Origin: Byssochlamys sp. IMV 00236
Lineage: Eukaryota; Ascomycota; Eurotiomycetes; Eurotiales; Thermoascaceae
Reading direction: 5' to 3'
DNA length: 64,000 nt
Assembly: GCA_001931875.2 (NCBI GenBank)
Contig: MSJH02000666.1
Location: 186,001-250,000, forward strand
A program made the position numbers and the translations under genes. Position 1 is the stretch's first letter. Each line of letters starts with the position of its first letter. Below are positions 1 through 12,800 of the stretch, in pieces. Under the pieces are notes generated by a model that was given only the letters and a program-made list of their open reading frames with translations, was not told the origin of the DNA and did not search any database.

Positions 1-1
1 C

Positions 2-1012
2 GGACAAGACGAAACCAAAAATGCAAACGACGAGGTATCAATCCAGCTAGGTCTCTTCGCCAAAGAAGACATCGCACCTGGCGAGATCATCCTGCGAGAA
101 ACGTCCCTTTTGACAGCAACAAATCGTCTACACGACGACCTCTGCGACGCTTGCAATGGCCCTCTGCCTGAACTCTCGTCAGGAAACCCCCCTGTTGCAT
201 GCATAGAGTGCGACGATACCATCTTCTGCAGCCAGGAATGTCACGATCGCGCACAGGAGGTATACCACGCCGCTGTCTGCGGACAGGAAGGACTCGAGTC
301 TATCGGGAAAGATATTCCTGATCCCAAAGACAAGGCGGATTACTTATACCTTTTGCTCCTGGGACGAGCGATTGCCATGGCAGCTACGCAGGAGGTTCAT
401 CCCCTCGAATTGCCCGAGGTGAAATACATCTGGGGAGATTTCCATGATCTCCCGTCCTCCTCTACCGTCATTTCACCATCAGCAACATCTACCGAACAGA
501 CCCTGCTGCCCTGGGAATCGGACCCAACTTCCACCCTTCCGTTCTCATTCCAACTCTCCATCCTTCAACCGATGCGCATCCTTGAAGAAATGGGTCTCGA
601 CCCCTTCGCCACTCTCCCTCTCTACGACACCTGGGTTCTGAATACGCTCTATGCCAAATTCCGCGGCACCGCCTCAGGCCGTCTGTCCACATGGGACGGT
701 GGCCCCGAAGTCTGCGCCGTGCATCCGCTCTGGTGTCTCGCCAACCATTCGTGCGATCCGAATGTAAGGTGGGAGTGGGGTGCAGAGATTACCTTCATGG
801 CGCGAACGACGGAGGAGAGGGCGATGTGGAAGGAGAAAGATGGGCGGGAGAGCAGAAGGAACAGAGGGGGCATCAAGAAAGATGAGGAGATTCTAAATCA
901 TTATTGCGATATTGGATTGAGTGTCAAGGAGAGGAGGGAGTGGGCGAGGGGAGCGTTGGGCGGAATGTGTTTGTGCGAGAGGTGTTTGTGGGAGGCGTCT
1001 TTGGAGGAGTGA
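2..1012 (+). CDS. SET/MYND-domain protein lysine methyltransferase, 5'-truncated by the window edge
   Basis: The frame is open from the first bases and runs to the TGA at 1010-1012, so the true start lies left of the window; about 336 residues are visible. The opening residues (GLFAKEDIAPGEIILRE) are the N-SET segment. A MYND-like zinc-finger insert follows, with Cys pairs in CDAC, CIEC and CSQEC and a final Cys in AAVCG. The C-terminal SET core has NHSCDPNV, the SAM/substrate pocket motif, then EEILNHYCD and a Cys-rich post-SET end with CLCERC. This split-SET layout is that of the SMYD family, which methylates lysines on histones or other proteins. The last SET segment is interrupted by a charged stretch (about 830-880) that looks like a loop insertion. 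No intron is needed in the visible part. The substrate cannot be told from sequence. Confidence 0.9.
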   Translation, partial: GQDETKNANDEVSIQLGLFAKEDIAPGEIILRETSLLTATNRLHDDLCDACNGPLPELSSGNPPVACIECDDTIFCSQECHDRAQEVYHAAVCGQEGLESIGKDIPDPKDKADYLYLLLLGRAIAMAATQEVHPLELPEVKYIWGDFHDLPSSSTVISPSATSTEQTLLPWESDPTSTLPFSFQLSILQPMRILEEMGLDPFATLPLYDTWVLNTLYAKFRGTASGRLSTWDGGPEVCAVHPLWCLANHSCDPNVRWEWGAEITFMARTTEERAMWKEKDGRESRRNRGGIKKDEEILNHYCDIGLSVKERREWARGALGGMCLCERCLWEASLEE

Positions 1013-1488
1013 TGGTTATCATGAAGGAATAGATGGTTCTCAAAACAGCATATAGAGCTCTAGATCATGAGTGGCTAGCGGGGATGTGTCGTGTTTAGAT
1101 ACCCAGAGTTGTAAAAGTGGATCTCGTTACCTGTGTCTCTCCCAAGAAGCGTTCTATTCTTGCATTAAATGGTCATTATCATTTCTAAGGAAACAGGCTA
1201 TAAATACAGGTACATGCGAGAAATCGCTCATCCCAGACTAGCTCCAACCAGCAGAGACCCCCAAAGTCCAATGCTCAATGACACATGGTGGGAAAAGAAA
1301 CAGAATGCCCGATATAATCACACAAATCCAGAAATAAAATAACGTTTTGAGCCTCGAGGAGGCTACCAGGGAAATAGAGAAAAAAAAGGGTTAAACTTCA
1401 AGATATCACAAAACACGGACGAATCGAAATGAAGTTTAGAGGCGGAAAGCCGGAAAAGAAGCGACTAAGCGTGCTCTCGAATGAAAGT
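1013..1488. other. Intergenic, tail-to-tail
   Basis: This space lies between the SET/MYND gene and the convergent bub2 gene. It should hold both 3' UTRs. I see no open frame of note, no repeat and no RNA gene. Confidence 0.6.
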
Positions 1489-2964
1489 CTATTTGGCGTG
1501 GTCTACCATTTCCTGGTAGAGATCGTCAGGAATATCGCGGACGAGGAGGACCGTGAGGGCGATGATCTCCTTAGCGTTTAGAGGGAGAAATGAACGGAGG
1601 ACCTTATTCGGGCTGGAGAGAATCTTTGAGTTAGAAATCTACGGCAATACTGTATTTGGAACATGTAGCGTACCTTGGACTCTTGAGAATAGTATCGCGC
1701 ATTCTGATTAGCTGAGCCACAATGCATAGAATATTGAGATGCGGCCCATATGCAAACAAAAAATCCCACAGATGTAGGACCTCTGGTAGCGGCGGAGTGC
1801 AGGCGCAGAGCGTGAGCACCGAGGGAAATGCATAAAGTTCGGCGTACATTCCCTTAGAGAAAAGATAATTGGCGAGTTTCGGTTCGACGAGTTCAAGACA
1901 TCGATCCACGAGCTTCAGACCCCTATGGACTCCATCCATAGCCCCTCGGATGTAACTTGGACATTCCTTTGTGATGAAGTAATGGAAAAGTGCGAAAGCT
2001 TCGACTTCGCTGCGAGCAGCATAGAGGAAGGGCGCACAGAGGACATTCATGCCTTGGACGTAGACGGCTGTCTCCGAGAAGTTGATAGGTGGACCAAAGC
2101 TCACTTCGGGTATATCTCCAGATGGTTCTTCAGCTATGACTGGAGGGGTATCAATGGCAAGTTCAAGTTCACGTCTCCGTGAACCAGGCCGCGATCCCGT
2201 AGTCCCAGTTTTGGCATCGTGAAGCTTCCATGCGACAGCATTCAGCAACCGAATCAAACTTGCTTCTGTAACCCGACGTTTGAATAGAGGGTCCGTTGCG
2301 AGGGTACGGAAAGTATCATTACGGATCTTTGTATAGGCGGGAGAACGCCCTCTGTGGACTAACGAGAGGTATTCGTCTGTGGGCAGGGCGGGAACATCAA
2401 GAAGTGCAAGCCAGAGATATATTCTATAGGGGGACTGTAGGCCTCAGGATCAGTATCTGCCCAAGGTGGACACATGGTTAAACCCGAAGGAAAGGAAAAC
2501 ATCCTTACCATGCCATCACTGTCTGCATCCACCCTCGAAGACAGAACAAGATATCGCAATTCCTTCAAACCTCCAGTAACATCCCCGTTTGGCGGTCCAT
2601 CCCTCAGCAAATTCTCGAGACTCGATCTTTTCAGCCCTATCCCTGACCCCGTCTTTCTCGCGGGTCGTTTAGGGGTCTGATGAACGATCGCCGAACCTGT
2701 CACACTGGCATCACTGTTCGATCTCGTTCGTCTCCGTGGCCGAGTAGTTGTTGGCGATTGGGCTCGCGCATCGAAGGGAGAATCGAGCCCAGAAGCCCGC
2801 GAGGGACTCGAGTCATTCGAAGGCTGCTGCTGACCGCTGATCGACGAGTAGCTCGAGTACAACGTCTGGTGCGACTGGAACTTCCGCAGCGTCCGCGCAG
2901 TTCGGGGCGACGGTGGCACAGTGACGTTAGAAGGATTGGACTGCGATGGAGGCTTGCTCGCCAT
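1489..2964 (-). CDS. bub2: Bub2/Cdc16-type TBC-domain GAP of the mitotic exit/septation network
   Basis: Model: complement(join(1489..1612,1674..2434,2509..2964)), 446 aa, in frame through both introns (74 and 61 nt). The first 130 residues are Ser/Pro-rich and disordered. A TBC (Rab-GAP) domain fills the rest. The arginine-finger segment reads IRNDTFRTLATDPLFKRRV and the glutamine-finger motif YVQGMN is intact. The region LHLWDFLFAYGPH and the C-terminal end LLVRDIPDDLYQ are typical of Bub2/Cdc16. In yeasts this protein with Byr4/Bfa1 is the GAP for the Spg1/Tem1 GTPase at the spindle pole body and restrains mitotic exit or septation. The intron 1 acceptor was chosen because only CCTACAG keeps the frame into SPYRIYLW; the nearer CAG at 2459-2461 leads to a stop. 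The identification rests on overall resemblance; another TBC family member is unlikely. Confidence 0.88.
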
Positions 2965-3662
2965 CGTTTTTCACGGTGTCAGTCGCGATGACGCTGAGAG
3001 CGGGGAGACTGTATGCTGCAGCAGCAGCATTAGCATCTGCATCCAACAGACTTCCCGGGATCAAGTAAACGAAGTCAGTTTACACTAGCGGAGCAGAGCA
3101 TTGCGATCGCCAAGCTGGTTCTGCTGGATGTCCTGTGCTTTCTTTTCGCCGGACGTTTGGATGCGGGGACACGCGACGCGCGATTCGAGACCAGAATGGC
3201 TGGAGAGGCTGGGAAGGCCAGAGAGGGGTCCTTGCGCCGCATGCGACGATGTTTAGTATCAACCTAATTGTTTAGGTCTCGATCCGCTCCCATACCATCG
3301 ATGGATTATCCTCCGATGATACTCTTACTGGAGGAGCATCCGCCTATACTTGCCAGTCCAAGCATTATTATTGGAAAGGGCCCGGTCCGTTTTCTATCTC
3401 GTTCTGTATTACTGCCTGCCCATGGTCGATTCCGCTCGTAAATCGGATACATGTCTACCATCTTACCGGAACAGTATTACTATTGTTCTAGAAATACACA
3501 AATCGCACGCATATAAAGGTAACATTAACAAGCATGTGAGACATGAATGACAGCTGCATGTTTCGTCCATCATAGTTCGTTTTGTTCGTTCATCCCAATC
3601 CGGAACTCCATGACACCTACCCCGAGGAAACCCCGAATAAGCAAAATGGATTCGACTTTGTC
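2965..3662. other. Intergenic: bub2 promoter side
   Basis: This holds the upstream region of bub2 (minus strand) and the 3' flank of the EF-hand gene. Open frames here are short and without family resemblance. No repeat is seen. Confidence 0.5.
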
Positions 3663-4697
3663 TCACCATCGCACAGCATCCACCTGGGCCTTTGCGCCTG
3701 CTTTGTCGCTATCTGGGCCGCCCATAACATTAGCAACAAACTCCTGATAGCGGAAAACGTCCCCTTTCTTAGCACCGCCCGCAAAGCCACCGCTTCGTGA
3801 AGTCCGCCCGAATGCTCTTCGCCCTGTGAATCCGGCTATGACTTCGTCGATCTCTCGTTCGCTAAGAGGGGACTCCCCAGCCTCAGGACTCGTGTGCAGG
3901 AGTGCATCCCTCAGCTCTGCCACATCGATCTGGCCACTGTCATCATCGTCAAAGGCAGCGAGGGCGTTCAATAGTTCTTGAGAAGATGACAAAGGAGCCA
4001 ATAACGTGGAGATGCTATTCAGGAAAGTGGGTAGATTGACCGTCTGAGATGATCCCGGAGGGAAATACTGCCCAACCGCTGCAGACGACGAATCTTGACC
4101 TGTTAAAATGTAAGTTTAGCAATGGATCAGAGATTGTTGTCAGACTGTCTGTACCCAGGTTTCTTAGAACGTCCGCGACATCCTCCCTGTTCACTATTCC
4201 GTCGTTATCGCGATCGAGGACTTGGAACGCTTCACGCATCTCCCTTAATTGCGCCGGTGGCAGTCTGGAAAGGGAATCGTTCTCTATCGGACCGCGTGCG
4301 ACCGACATGGCCCCCGTGGTCGAAGAGAAACTACCTCGGCCACTGGTCCTGCCCGTAGGTGTAGGAGATGCCGGAGGCTCTCGAAATTTTGGCTGTGGAA
4401 TCCGCTCAGCGCTGCTTGAAGCAGTATCCTCATCTTCGGCGGTATAAGTCTGGTTCAGTTTGCTTGGGGACTGAATGGGGGTATGCCCTTTCCCTGGAGA
4501 ACTGCCCGGTGTGCTTGGTCGGCCAATCGTCGAGGGAGAATTGGGCGTTGAGGGTCTGCGAAAAGGAGAAGTGCGAGGCGACCCAAACGACAATGGGGAC
4601 GGTTTGTAAGTACCGTTAGGAGTCACCTGTATAGGTTGTATCAATTATCGATGTTCGTCGACTGTTCTCGTTGCTAAGCGGGGACGAAACCTACCAT
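3663..4697 (-). CDS. EF-hand protein of the calmodulin/myosin regulatory light chain type with a long disordered N-terminus
   Basis: Model: complement(join(3663..4099,4155..4626,4695..4697)), 303 aa. Exon 1 would carry only the start codon (ATG then GTAGGT). Exon 2 then begins VTPNGTYKPS. About 130 Ser/Pro/Thr-rich residues precede a four-EF-hand fold in which two loops still look able to bind calcium. The first loop is DRDNDGIVNRED, with Asp rather than Glu at position 12, and the third-hand loop is DDDDSGQIDVAE, canonical. The C-terminal end after GDVFRYQEFVANVM is short. Fungal relatives with this layout are annotated as myosin II regulatory light chains or calmodulin-like proteins acting at the contractile ring. 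The start is the least certain part: the alternative is a start further upstream with a different 5' exon. The gene is divergent from the Afi1/SPA gene, about 600 bp apart. Confidence 0.78.
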
Positions 4698-5300
4698 GAT
4701 GACGGGGAGAGAATCTTCAACAGCGTAGAACTTTATCGTATATTGTACTCATGCACAAGGTATTATGGCAGAAAAACAGCGTATATCTCAAATTCCCTTA
4801 GAGTCGTCGACTGACAGTGATCTTTCGTTGTGGTGAATCTGTACTAGATCTAACTAACTACTGGTTGCTATCGTCCCCAGAGTAAACAAACGGACGATCT
4901 GCCGACCCCGACCGCCTCCGGTGCCAAGTAACACCGCCTCCGTCTACCAGAGCACGTGCGGGGAGCGGACCGTAAAGGGAGAGGGAAAGCGCCGCGACAG
5001 TGCAAGTCCAACGCCCCCGGAAGCACTCATATCTATCACGATGGCATGAAAAATGGATCTTGATGTTCTATGTATATAGTTTTTTGATATTTCTGACACG
5101 ATTTCTCTTGATACCACAATTGGCGAGCCCCGCTCAAAGGTCGGTACGCCCAAAGTCTCCGCGCTTTATACTCCCCCCTGAACCATAGATCTATAGTCTG
5201 AGCCAAGGATCGCTGACCTGCGCTGGCTGGACATGCATCAGACAACACTGAGGAGCATTAGGTTTATATGAATTGATTTTTATTTCAATAATTCAGAAAT
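4698..5300. promoter_or_regulatory. Divergent promoter region between the EF-hand and Afi1/SPA genes
   Basis: About 600 bp separates two head-to-head genes, so both promoters must lie here. Long pyrimidine or purine tracts and TATA-like AT stretches (for example near 5060-5080) are present. No specific operator could be assigned. Confidence 0.45.
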
Positions 5301-7800
5301 ATGTCGACCGCATTGCCATATCGCACGTCCGGAAACGATTCGTCCCATGAACGGCGCAACTCCCTTGAACCATTTCCCTCCCTCTCCTCGTCTGCTAGCC
5401 AGGGAACTCATAATGGATTTCCACGACTATCTCCGGCAGGCTCTTTCTTGAAACGGTCGCCAACAAGCTCCCGCACTTCCTCACGTCGCCGATCGACTGA
5501 GCAGTCCGTACCGCAGACTGCCAGACCGAAGCGCAAGCGTTACAAATCGCAATATCCCTTGGATTCTCCCGAGCGCCATGTCGAATACATATTGGTCGCG
5601 TCGTTTCATATTGACCGAGGCCCCATCATGGAGCATCAATATCCTTCTGCCATCAGCGGTGACGAGAGCATGCTGGCTGAGCTCATGCTACCGGATCAGA
5701 CCCACGTCCGAAGCCAGGATTGGACGATTTTCTTTTTGCACAAGGATACGGGCGATGAAGATGAAGAAGAGGGCGGGAGTGAGGAGATGAAAGGAAATGA
5801 AGGAAAAGGAAAACAAAGAGAAGGCGATATGGACATGCGGCAGGAGGACGAGGCGTCCAGTGAGGAGAGTAGCGACGATGAAGACCACGCAGGCGAAGGT
5901 CCGCCGCTGATGTACGTGTTGAATCTGGTGAATACAAAGCAGGACAACACGGTCAGACGGTGAGTCTACGGTAGTCGATCGTCATGGAAATTTGGGCACT
6001 GACGATTCCAGAGGTGCTGTGGTCAAAGCCATGGCTATCTGTACGCGGCATTCGTTTCTCCACATATATAAAGTAAGTCCTCTATATTACATCCTGTTCT
6101 GGGCATGGAACTGACAAATTCAGCCTTTGCTTCTTCTGGCACTGGAGGACTACTTTAAATCACCATACCCGGAGACATTGGCAAGCCTTTATCATGCTGT
6201 CAACGCCATGGATCTCTCCTTGATGCCCAAGCTTTCTTTCTTGGAGAGACATATCCTACAAGCGAGTGATTCGAAGGATATGTTCATTGAGAAGTTTGAG
6301 CGGATGATCCAGCAACGGGTTGCTGACGAGATCGCGAGTGGGGAACTATCCCCGGGATCACCTGCGAAGAACCAGCTACGTTACGCTCTTCCTAGAGACA
6401 CGCACGAGTTTGAGTCGAAGGTCGTTTACAACGATATCCCTATTCCTGTGAAGGTCCCAACAGCAATATGGCCAGAAACAGTCGGCGACTTTTCTCTGGT
6501 AAAGCTCATACAGATCTTTGCGGGACCTCATGCCTCGTCACCGCAACCCTTTGCCCTTCACCCTCATCTCACAACGAGCGGTGCCTATACGCACCCGATT
6601 ATCGTCCTCGTCAACGCAATGCTTACTCAGAAACGAGTCATCTTTCTAGGTCATAACAGGCCTTCAGGAGAAGTTGCTGAAGCGGTCCTGGCAGCCTGCG
6701 CTCTAGCTTCTGGTGGTGTCCTGCGAGGTTTCACTAGACACGCATTTCCTTACACCGACCTAACAAAAATCGATGACCTTCTCAGAGTACCGGGTTTCAT
6801 TGCGGGAGTAACAAATCCAACCTTTGCCAATCATCATGAATGGTGGGATCTGCTCTGCGATCTACCCACCGGACGGATGAAAATCAGTAACCGTATCGAA
6901 CCTGCACCAGTTACAGAGGGGCTTCTGTACTTCCAGCAACAGACCGCGATGATTCCGCCTCCTGCTGGACCCAACGCAGACCCGACTGGTGATAATCTTT
7001 TCATGGAGGATATAGTCCGCAGTATCACCCAGCGTCATGGTGAGGGTGCGATTCGTGCCAAATGGCGTGCCTACATCACGAAATTCACGCGTGTTGCTGC
7101 CGCGTTTGAGGAAACGGTTTATGGAGCATCAGCTCTGTACATTATCGGGCCAGGAGAATCGCCATCAGTGGAGAGTCCCAGTGGCTTCCGATCAGACCCT
7201 TCTGATCCATCTTCTCTTCGTGGACATGGCTATGTATGGCGAGACGAGGAATCCAAGCAGCGGGAGCTAGCGGCTTCCGTGTCGAGAATCGAAGGATGGC
7301 GGAATACACGTTCCTATTATTCTTTCGTCCAGGACGTCGCTTCGATGTATTATGCCGGCAGGCCTGTCAAGCAGCTTGACCTACACCACCATCACGATCG
7401 ATTACGGTCGCTCAAACTTTCTCATGCGGAATCCGGTGCTATCTATCTCGCTTTTGCGCATGCCGTGGAGGACTACGCCGGAATTTGCCAACTGCTCACT
7501 GTGACGCCTGAAAGCCAGGCCGGCCTGTTCTATATCAGCATGGGTCTGTTCCACCCAGACCCTGTCGTCCGCGACGCGACAGTCGAGCTTCTTGACCGCA
7601 TCGCAGCTCACGAAGCTGGTCGCCATTTCTGGAACCACCTGGGTCGCTTTGCCAAACTCGCATATTTCCGCCTGAAGCGCGAAAAGGAAATGTCCATGAG
7701 TCCCACCCAGCAAGTCCCGGGAATGAGTTTTGGCAGCCAAGCACAACGGAGTCTCGTTGGCGTCGCTCTCAGGGAAACAACTTTCCCGAGAAGAAGCTGA
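5301..7800 (+). CDS. Afi1-like DENN protein (Afi1 docking domain plus SPA, stabilisation of polarity axis)
   Basis: Model: join(5301..5959,6012..6072,6124..7800), 798 aa, with two introns of 52 and 51 nt. The first 85 residues are Ser-rich and basic. The DENN-like N-lobe begins with [22 protein letters not shown] and LAELMLPD, the signature of the Afi1 Arf3-docking domain. It is interrupted by an acidic Glu/Asp/Ser loop of about 60 residues (codons over 5750-5900). The SPA/DENN core follows, with [27 protein letters not shown] and TGRMKIS. In budding yeast Afi1 links the small GTPase Arf3 to polarised growth; DENN folds are usually Rab/Arf exchange or scaffold modules. A role in tip polarity is inferred from the family. 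Both splice junctions are supported by frame continuity ([11 protein letters not shown] and [15 protein letters not shown]). Confidence 0.85.
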
Positions 7801-8652
7801 GGGTTCAGGAAGCATAACGCAGCATCTGTCTTGCATATCCAGCCTGCTGCATTACACCTTTTGGGATGATACACGCCTCATATTTAATCTCCTTTTATTA
7901 ATATTTCATATGATATTGTTGCATTCACATCATGCATGTCACGTAATCACGAACAATCTCAGGTCTACGTGCTTGAGGACATTGGAGTGAGATCCATGCA
8001 TATACTTATGTCTTATACCGCCGAAAAATATACAGTCGTCATGATACCTGGATCTTACATCATCGCATGCTTTACGTCCTTCAGATACAATTCAATGTTA
8101 CTCCTGCTATCATATAGCCACGAGAGTATTCCGAAAAGAAAATAATCAATTCCTAACTTTATAGCTTCAAGCTTCTTGGTCACTTGATTCAACCCCAATA
8201 TTAACATATCCAGAGAAAGTGACAGGGTAGAACAGGAAAGGTCAATAAAGAAATCTTGCGCTCGTGAGACGTGTTTCCCATCTATGTACGTTCGCTCAAT
8301 AAGTGAATCGGATCAGTTGACGTCAGAAAAAAATAAGAAGATAAAAGTAAAACAATGAGTCCTAAAAAAGGTAGGAATGTACCAGGGAACGTGGTAGATA
8401 GGTAAGATAGCATGCGGGGAGTGTGAGTACATTGCAACGAGGGTAGGTAGGAGGAGAATGACGTGAGAGTATGAGAGAGATCGGTAGCGGAAGACGTATA
8501 GGTGTATGTATGTACTTAGGGTGTAGTGTAGCAAGCAGATTATGTAAAAATAGACAATAGAATTAAGTTCGTTGGGTATAGATGGAAGAGAGAAAGAGAG
8601 AGTGTGTGTGTGCGATAGCATAGCACCTTTTTTTTTTTCGAAATCTCGATGA
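7801..8652. other. Intergenic, tail-to-tail
   Basis: AT-rich space between two convergent genes. It includes purine-rich strings and a short GT run (about 8600-8612) followed by a T10 tract (8629-8638). No gene is supported. Confidence 0.5.
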
Positions 8653-9876
8653 TCAAAGGATACCCAACAGCCACATGCCGAGCATAAAAGCAAAGCCGTA
8701 GCTGACGAGCGGCATATTCGGGCTTATCAGACTGCCTGCTCCAATGGCCTGTTTGGAACCGATGGGGATTGTAGTATTAATGTAATTGGGACCACAGCCC
8801 AGATTCAGCTGCTCGGCCGCAGGAATGTATGTCTTGGTGAGCGGCTGGCCTTCAGATTCACTGGCTTCACTGAAAACCTGCATCGTGGCCTCCAGACAGG
8901 CGTTGCAGGTGGCGCGGCCTGACGCTGGGAGGTTCATACCCAGAGGCAGAAAGTAGATAGAGTAGTCCGTGATAGAGGTCGAGTTGAGAATCGCTTCCGA
9001 GAGGCAATAGCTGTTGGTAGAGGGATCCTTTAGACATGTTGCGCGATACATGGGCTGGTAAGCGATCATGCCCGCGTAGGCGTTCGCCACGAGTGGATTT
9101 CCCTGCTTGTAGTCCTTACCGCAGGCATCGTCGCTGATGAGCCGTGAGGCAAGGTCTGCCAGGATGTCCGTACAGAGGACCATGGGAGCAGAGCATGCGA
9201 TGTCGAGGTTATTGGAGATGGCGGCCGCTGAGCTCAGGGAGTGGAACCAAGACTGGGAATTCTGAAGTAGCAGGGAGACAGCATGGCAAGAAGTGATGGT
9301 CGAATTTTTGAGGAAATTCTCAAAGAACACCGGACAGCTATTGCTGGTAAAGTTGCTGCCGAAAGTGGCACCGTCAAAAGGAGTTGGGAAGGACTCGGAC
9401 TCTAGAGATGTGCTGTATGTAGACCTGCTCGAGATTTGCGATGAGTTCGCTCTCTTGATATTCTTCTCTGGCAGTTCGATATTATATCTCTCCTCAGGGC
9501 GATCTTCTAGATCATTGTTGTCTGCCGTTGCTTGAATTTCCTCCACACTTGCGTGAAGTGGGGATGACCTCTGGCGATCAACGGTGATCTCCCTCTCTCT
9601 AGCTGAATCGGCAACGCCGCTCGAGATCGCCGCCTCAGAAGATCGGATCGAAATGACAGCGGCATTGACGGGTGTATAAAAGATTAGGATTATCGATATG
9701 AGAAGCAGGCATAGCCTCGTTGAGAAGGAAGTATGGTAAGTCGATGGCCTTTGCCGGCGCAATTGTGACCGCGGTGTCCGATGTTGCGACATCATGTTAG
9801 AAGGATCGTGCTGGAATGAAGACCGTGAACGAGAGGCATCTGGGAAACCCAGAGGAGAGCCTGATAAGGCTTCCAT
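8653..9876 (-). CDS. Putative GPI-anchored cell-surface protein (DUF7729-like)
   Basis: A single exon encodes 407 aa. A hydrophobic segment (LCLLLISIILIFYTPVNA) sits near residues 53-70 after a basic N-terminus. It is either a signal peptide used from an internal Met (MM at 28-29) or a signal anchor. The ectodomain has evenly spaced cysteines (SCP, SCHA, ACS, LCTD, DACG, ATCL, YCL, ATCNACL, LGCGP) and several N-glycosylation sequons (NSS, NFT, NST, NTT). The C-terminus is a hydrophobic tail (YGFAFMLGMWLLGIL) after a small-residue zone, as expected for GPI addition. This matches a family of uncharacterised fungal GPI proteins; the domain number is given from memory and with caution. The start could be downstream, at residue 28 or 29, which would give a more usual signal peptide. 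Confidence 0.75.
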   Translation of the reverse strand: MEALSGSPLGFPDASRSRSSFQHDPSNMMSQHRTPRSQLRRQRPSTYHTSFSTRLCLLLISIILIFYTPVNAAVISIRSSEAAISSGVADSAREREITVDRQRSSPLHASVEEIQATADNNDLEDRPEERYNIELPEKNIKRANSSQISSRSTYSTSLESESFPTPFDGATFGSNFTSNSCPVFFENFLKNSTITSCHAVSLLLQNSQSWFHSLSSAAAISNNLDIACSAPMVLCTDILADLASRLISDDACGKDYKQGNPLVANAYAGMIAYQPMYRATCLKDPSTNSYCLSEAILNSTSITDYSIYFLPLGMNLPASGRATCNACLEATMQVFSEASESEGQPLTKTYIPAAEQLNLGCGPNYINTTIPIGSKQAIGAGSLISPNMPLVSYGFAFMLGMWLLGIL

Positions 9877-12800
9877 TGTGTGTCAAACGAGTGAATCGCC
9901 GTAAGGGCTTAATGATGGGAGGGAGGGCGAATTATAACAATGTCAACATGGTACGGCGATTGACCAATGCGCTGGAGCGAGCCTGGCGTCCAAGAGAGAA
10001 GACCGATGAACTCGTCGAAGTTTTCACCAGCCAGTCTATTGTCTTGAGTTCTCAAGCTGCAGAAGCCACTTGCGCTCGTCGTCTCTCTACGGTCTTGGTA
10101 GAATCGAGTCGAGGCGGCGATTTCCTGTGACGCTGAGGAATGCAGAGGGACTATTATCGACTCGTCAAAGAAAGCCAACGCTTTCTGCCGTATCGAATAG
10201 CCCGTCAAGTTGAAAGCAAGGTCTGCAACTTCCAACGGTCGTCCAGTCTGTACTGTTGGTCACCTTTCCTCTCACCTCCGTGATGGACAGCCTCGTGCCG
10301 GCGGTTGCGCGGTACTTCGACACTCGGGGCCGGCGTCTGATAATATACGCTCAGCCTGGTCGCCTTGGCTCACAATGACTTATTTGGTTCCAGGCCAATA
10401 GTGGCGGAGTTCCTGGCCAAAGTCGTGCAAGTCGCACCAGGATGCCCCGGTGGTTCAGGTTATTCTTGTTCTTAGTCTACGACCAGGGTCAGTTAGTCCA
10501 CCGAGCACCTGGGGTCAAGGATACAGGCCATTGATCACAGTGGATCACCAACAGAACTGCAACGGCCATGCTAAGGGGGGCATGGGTGCTTTTCTGGCGC
10601 ATTTGGTATGGTGTTTGAACCTCAGTTCTTCCCTGAACCAGAAGCATCTAACTACAAACGGGCAGGAGATATCTTTACAGACCATCTCTCCGTCTTTCTC
10701 CACCTTTCATCTCCAATGCTGTTGCACCTGTTGGCGCCACGCGCAATTCTACTTTGGCGCCGATGTTGATGGTCCGAGGGCCTGAGAACTCTGTTCGGTT
10801 CAGGGGCCGATCCGGGGCGAGAACATTCGATCTTCCATGCCTGCAACCGCCAGCGGGAATGCGATCGCTTTCTGTTCCCGAGGCCAACAAGAGAAGTAGG
10901 ACGACAGAGAGCAAAACTCCCTAAAGAAATCGCCATACTCAGTATCAAAAGTACCTCTCCGTTTGTTGTTTCTTTCATCTGATGCTCCGTGGGCGGCACG
11001 AATCCGGCTTCATCCAAAGTTTACTCCTTGACCAAGTGACCGGCTGTTCCTGAAAAAAGCTCCACATGAGCGCGCCATGGTGGGGACAAAGAATCCGACC
11101 ATGGATGTTATTATTTTTCTTAAATTGCTTATAACCTTCCACGCGCGAAATCTAAACGGGGTTCTGCACGATACTTTGCGGGTCGATTCTCGGAAGGTCG
11201 GATATTAAGATAGGAAATATGGGCAATGCCAGCATCATACGGCAAAGGGACAGTACATAGTGAGGGTTATTATAGTTAGTACTAGTTAAATAATAGTAGT
11301 AAATAATTTATCAAGATGGATATAACGAAGAACGACCCTAGTTGCTGCTTAGGGCTTAGGAGAGTACACTGGCAGGGAGTCCCCAACAAAGCCGTGAACG
11401 CCTAGTTTTATAACTCACTTTGTAACATCCAGCTTTCTGATATGTCGGCCACTCTTTCCGCCGTCTCCCAGATTGTTGTACGTACAGTACAAACAGCTTC
11501 CTCCTTCGGTCTACATACTGGGGTCTGGTAGAGCTCCGTTCTAGCTTCCCTGACATTCTGAAACAATAGGATGACTCTAGCCGCCATACATACAGGGAAA
11601 GCGGACGGAAGAACAGTGGCTTACATGCTGTCCCTCCCTCAGCTACTACGGAAGCCATTGGCTCTACCGAGTCGAAAAGCAGCGTGTCTGAACCATGTAC
11701 TACTAAGAAGTGGAAATCAGTATTAATGCCTGAGGTAAGACAAAACGAAACAGAGAGGGGGAGTTTGTAGGTGACAAATGGTCCTGTATCCCTCTCAGCT
11801 GGCCTTGCCCGATGAACAAACCCCACGAGTGCAGCAATCTTTTGTCCCGCATGTTCAAGCCCCTACTAGGGCAGCTTGATGAGACGCATATCCACCGGAT
11901 TATCCACTGAGGTGCCACATGCGTATCATGCAGTGCACCTCGAAGATCGTTTCATTTCAGCAATTCAGAGCTTGGCCAAGTTGGCTACAACTGATTGCTT
12001 CCCCAGTACAGTATTCTATTTTAGGCATTCTTCGAGACAGTGGACCGGGCTCCTTTTCCAGTCACTTTTACTGGTGAGAGTTGATTTACGGCAACCCTCA
12101 ATGCTGCCACGCCGTTTGCTGGATATAACATGGGTGTTGCGCGGATCGCGTGCTGCGCGCAAAGAGTTTACGCACATACTGAATCTAAGAGCCAATGCGC
12201 TTGGAATCGAGACTTACGCTATTTACAGCTTAGCCCGGTCTCTCCTTGTCACGATCAGCATTTGAATCTTGGGAGCGCTACACTGTACATACTCTCATCT
12301 TGACTGAATAGGATGGCTCATGCTTTATGCGTGAAGGTGCAAGTCATATCGGATTACGTTTTGCTCAAAACTATCATCTAAGTGTTTCCTTAGACCCTTG
12401 ATAACCTCTTGCTCGCTGCAGTAGGGCTTGAGCATCAGTATCCACTCCCAGATGTGATGTGGAACAGTTGCTATTAACCAATTGCAGAACAGCCCATGTA
12501 TTTGCTGCCTTAACATTATCGCAATATGCATTGTCATAAAAACTTCGCAGTCGCAGCCACTTCGAAGAATACTTGATAGAGCCTGACGAGGGCTGTCTTG
12601 CCATTGTACTCGATGTCATGCAGGAGATAACTACTAACGCCCTGATGCTACTGGTCCAAAGCAACGAACTAACATGAGCTTTGCCAAACTTAAGTGAAGT
12701 GCAATACATTGATTGTCGGCGATATTGGAATAGGTCACTTCTGAGCTCCCATGTTGCTTTGGCCTTTAGCGACTGAATTGTATCAACTGGTCGTATGTCA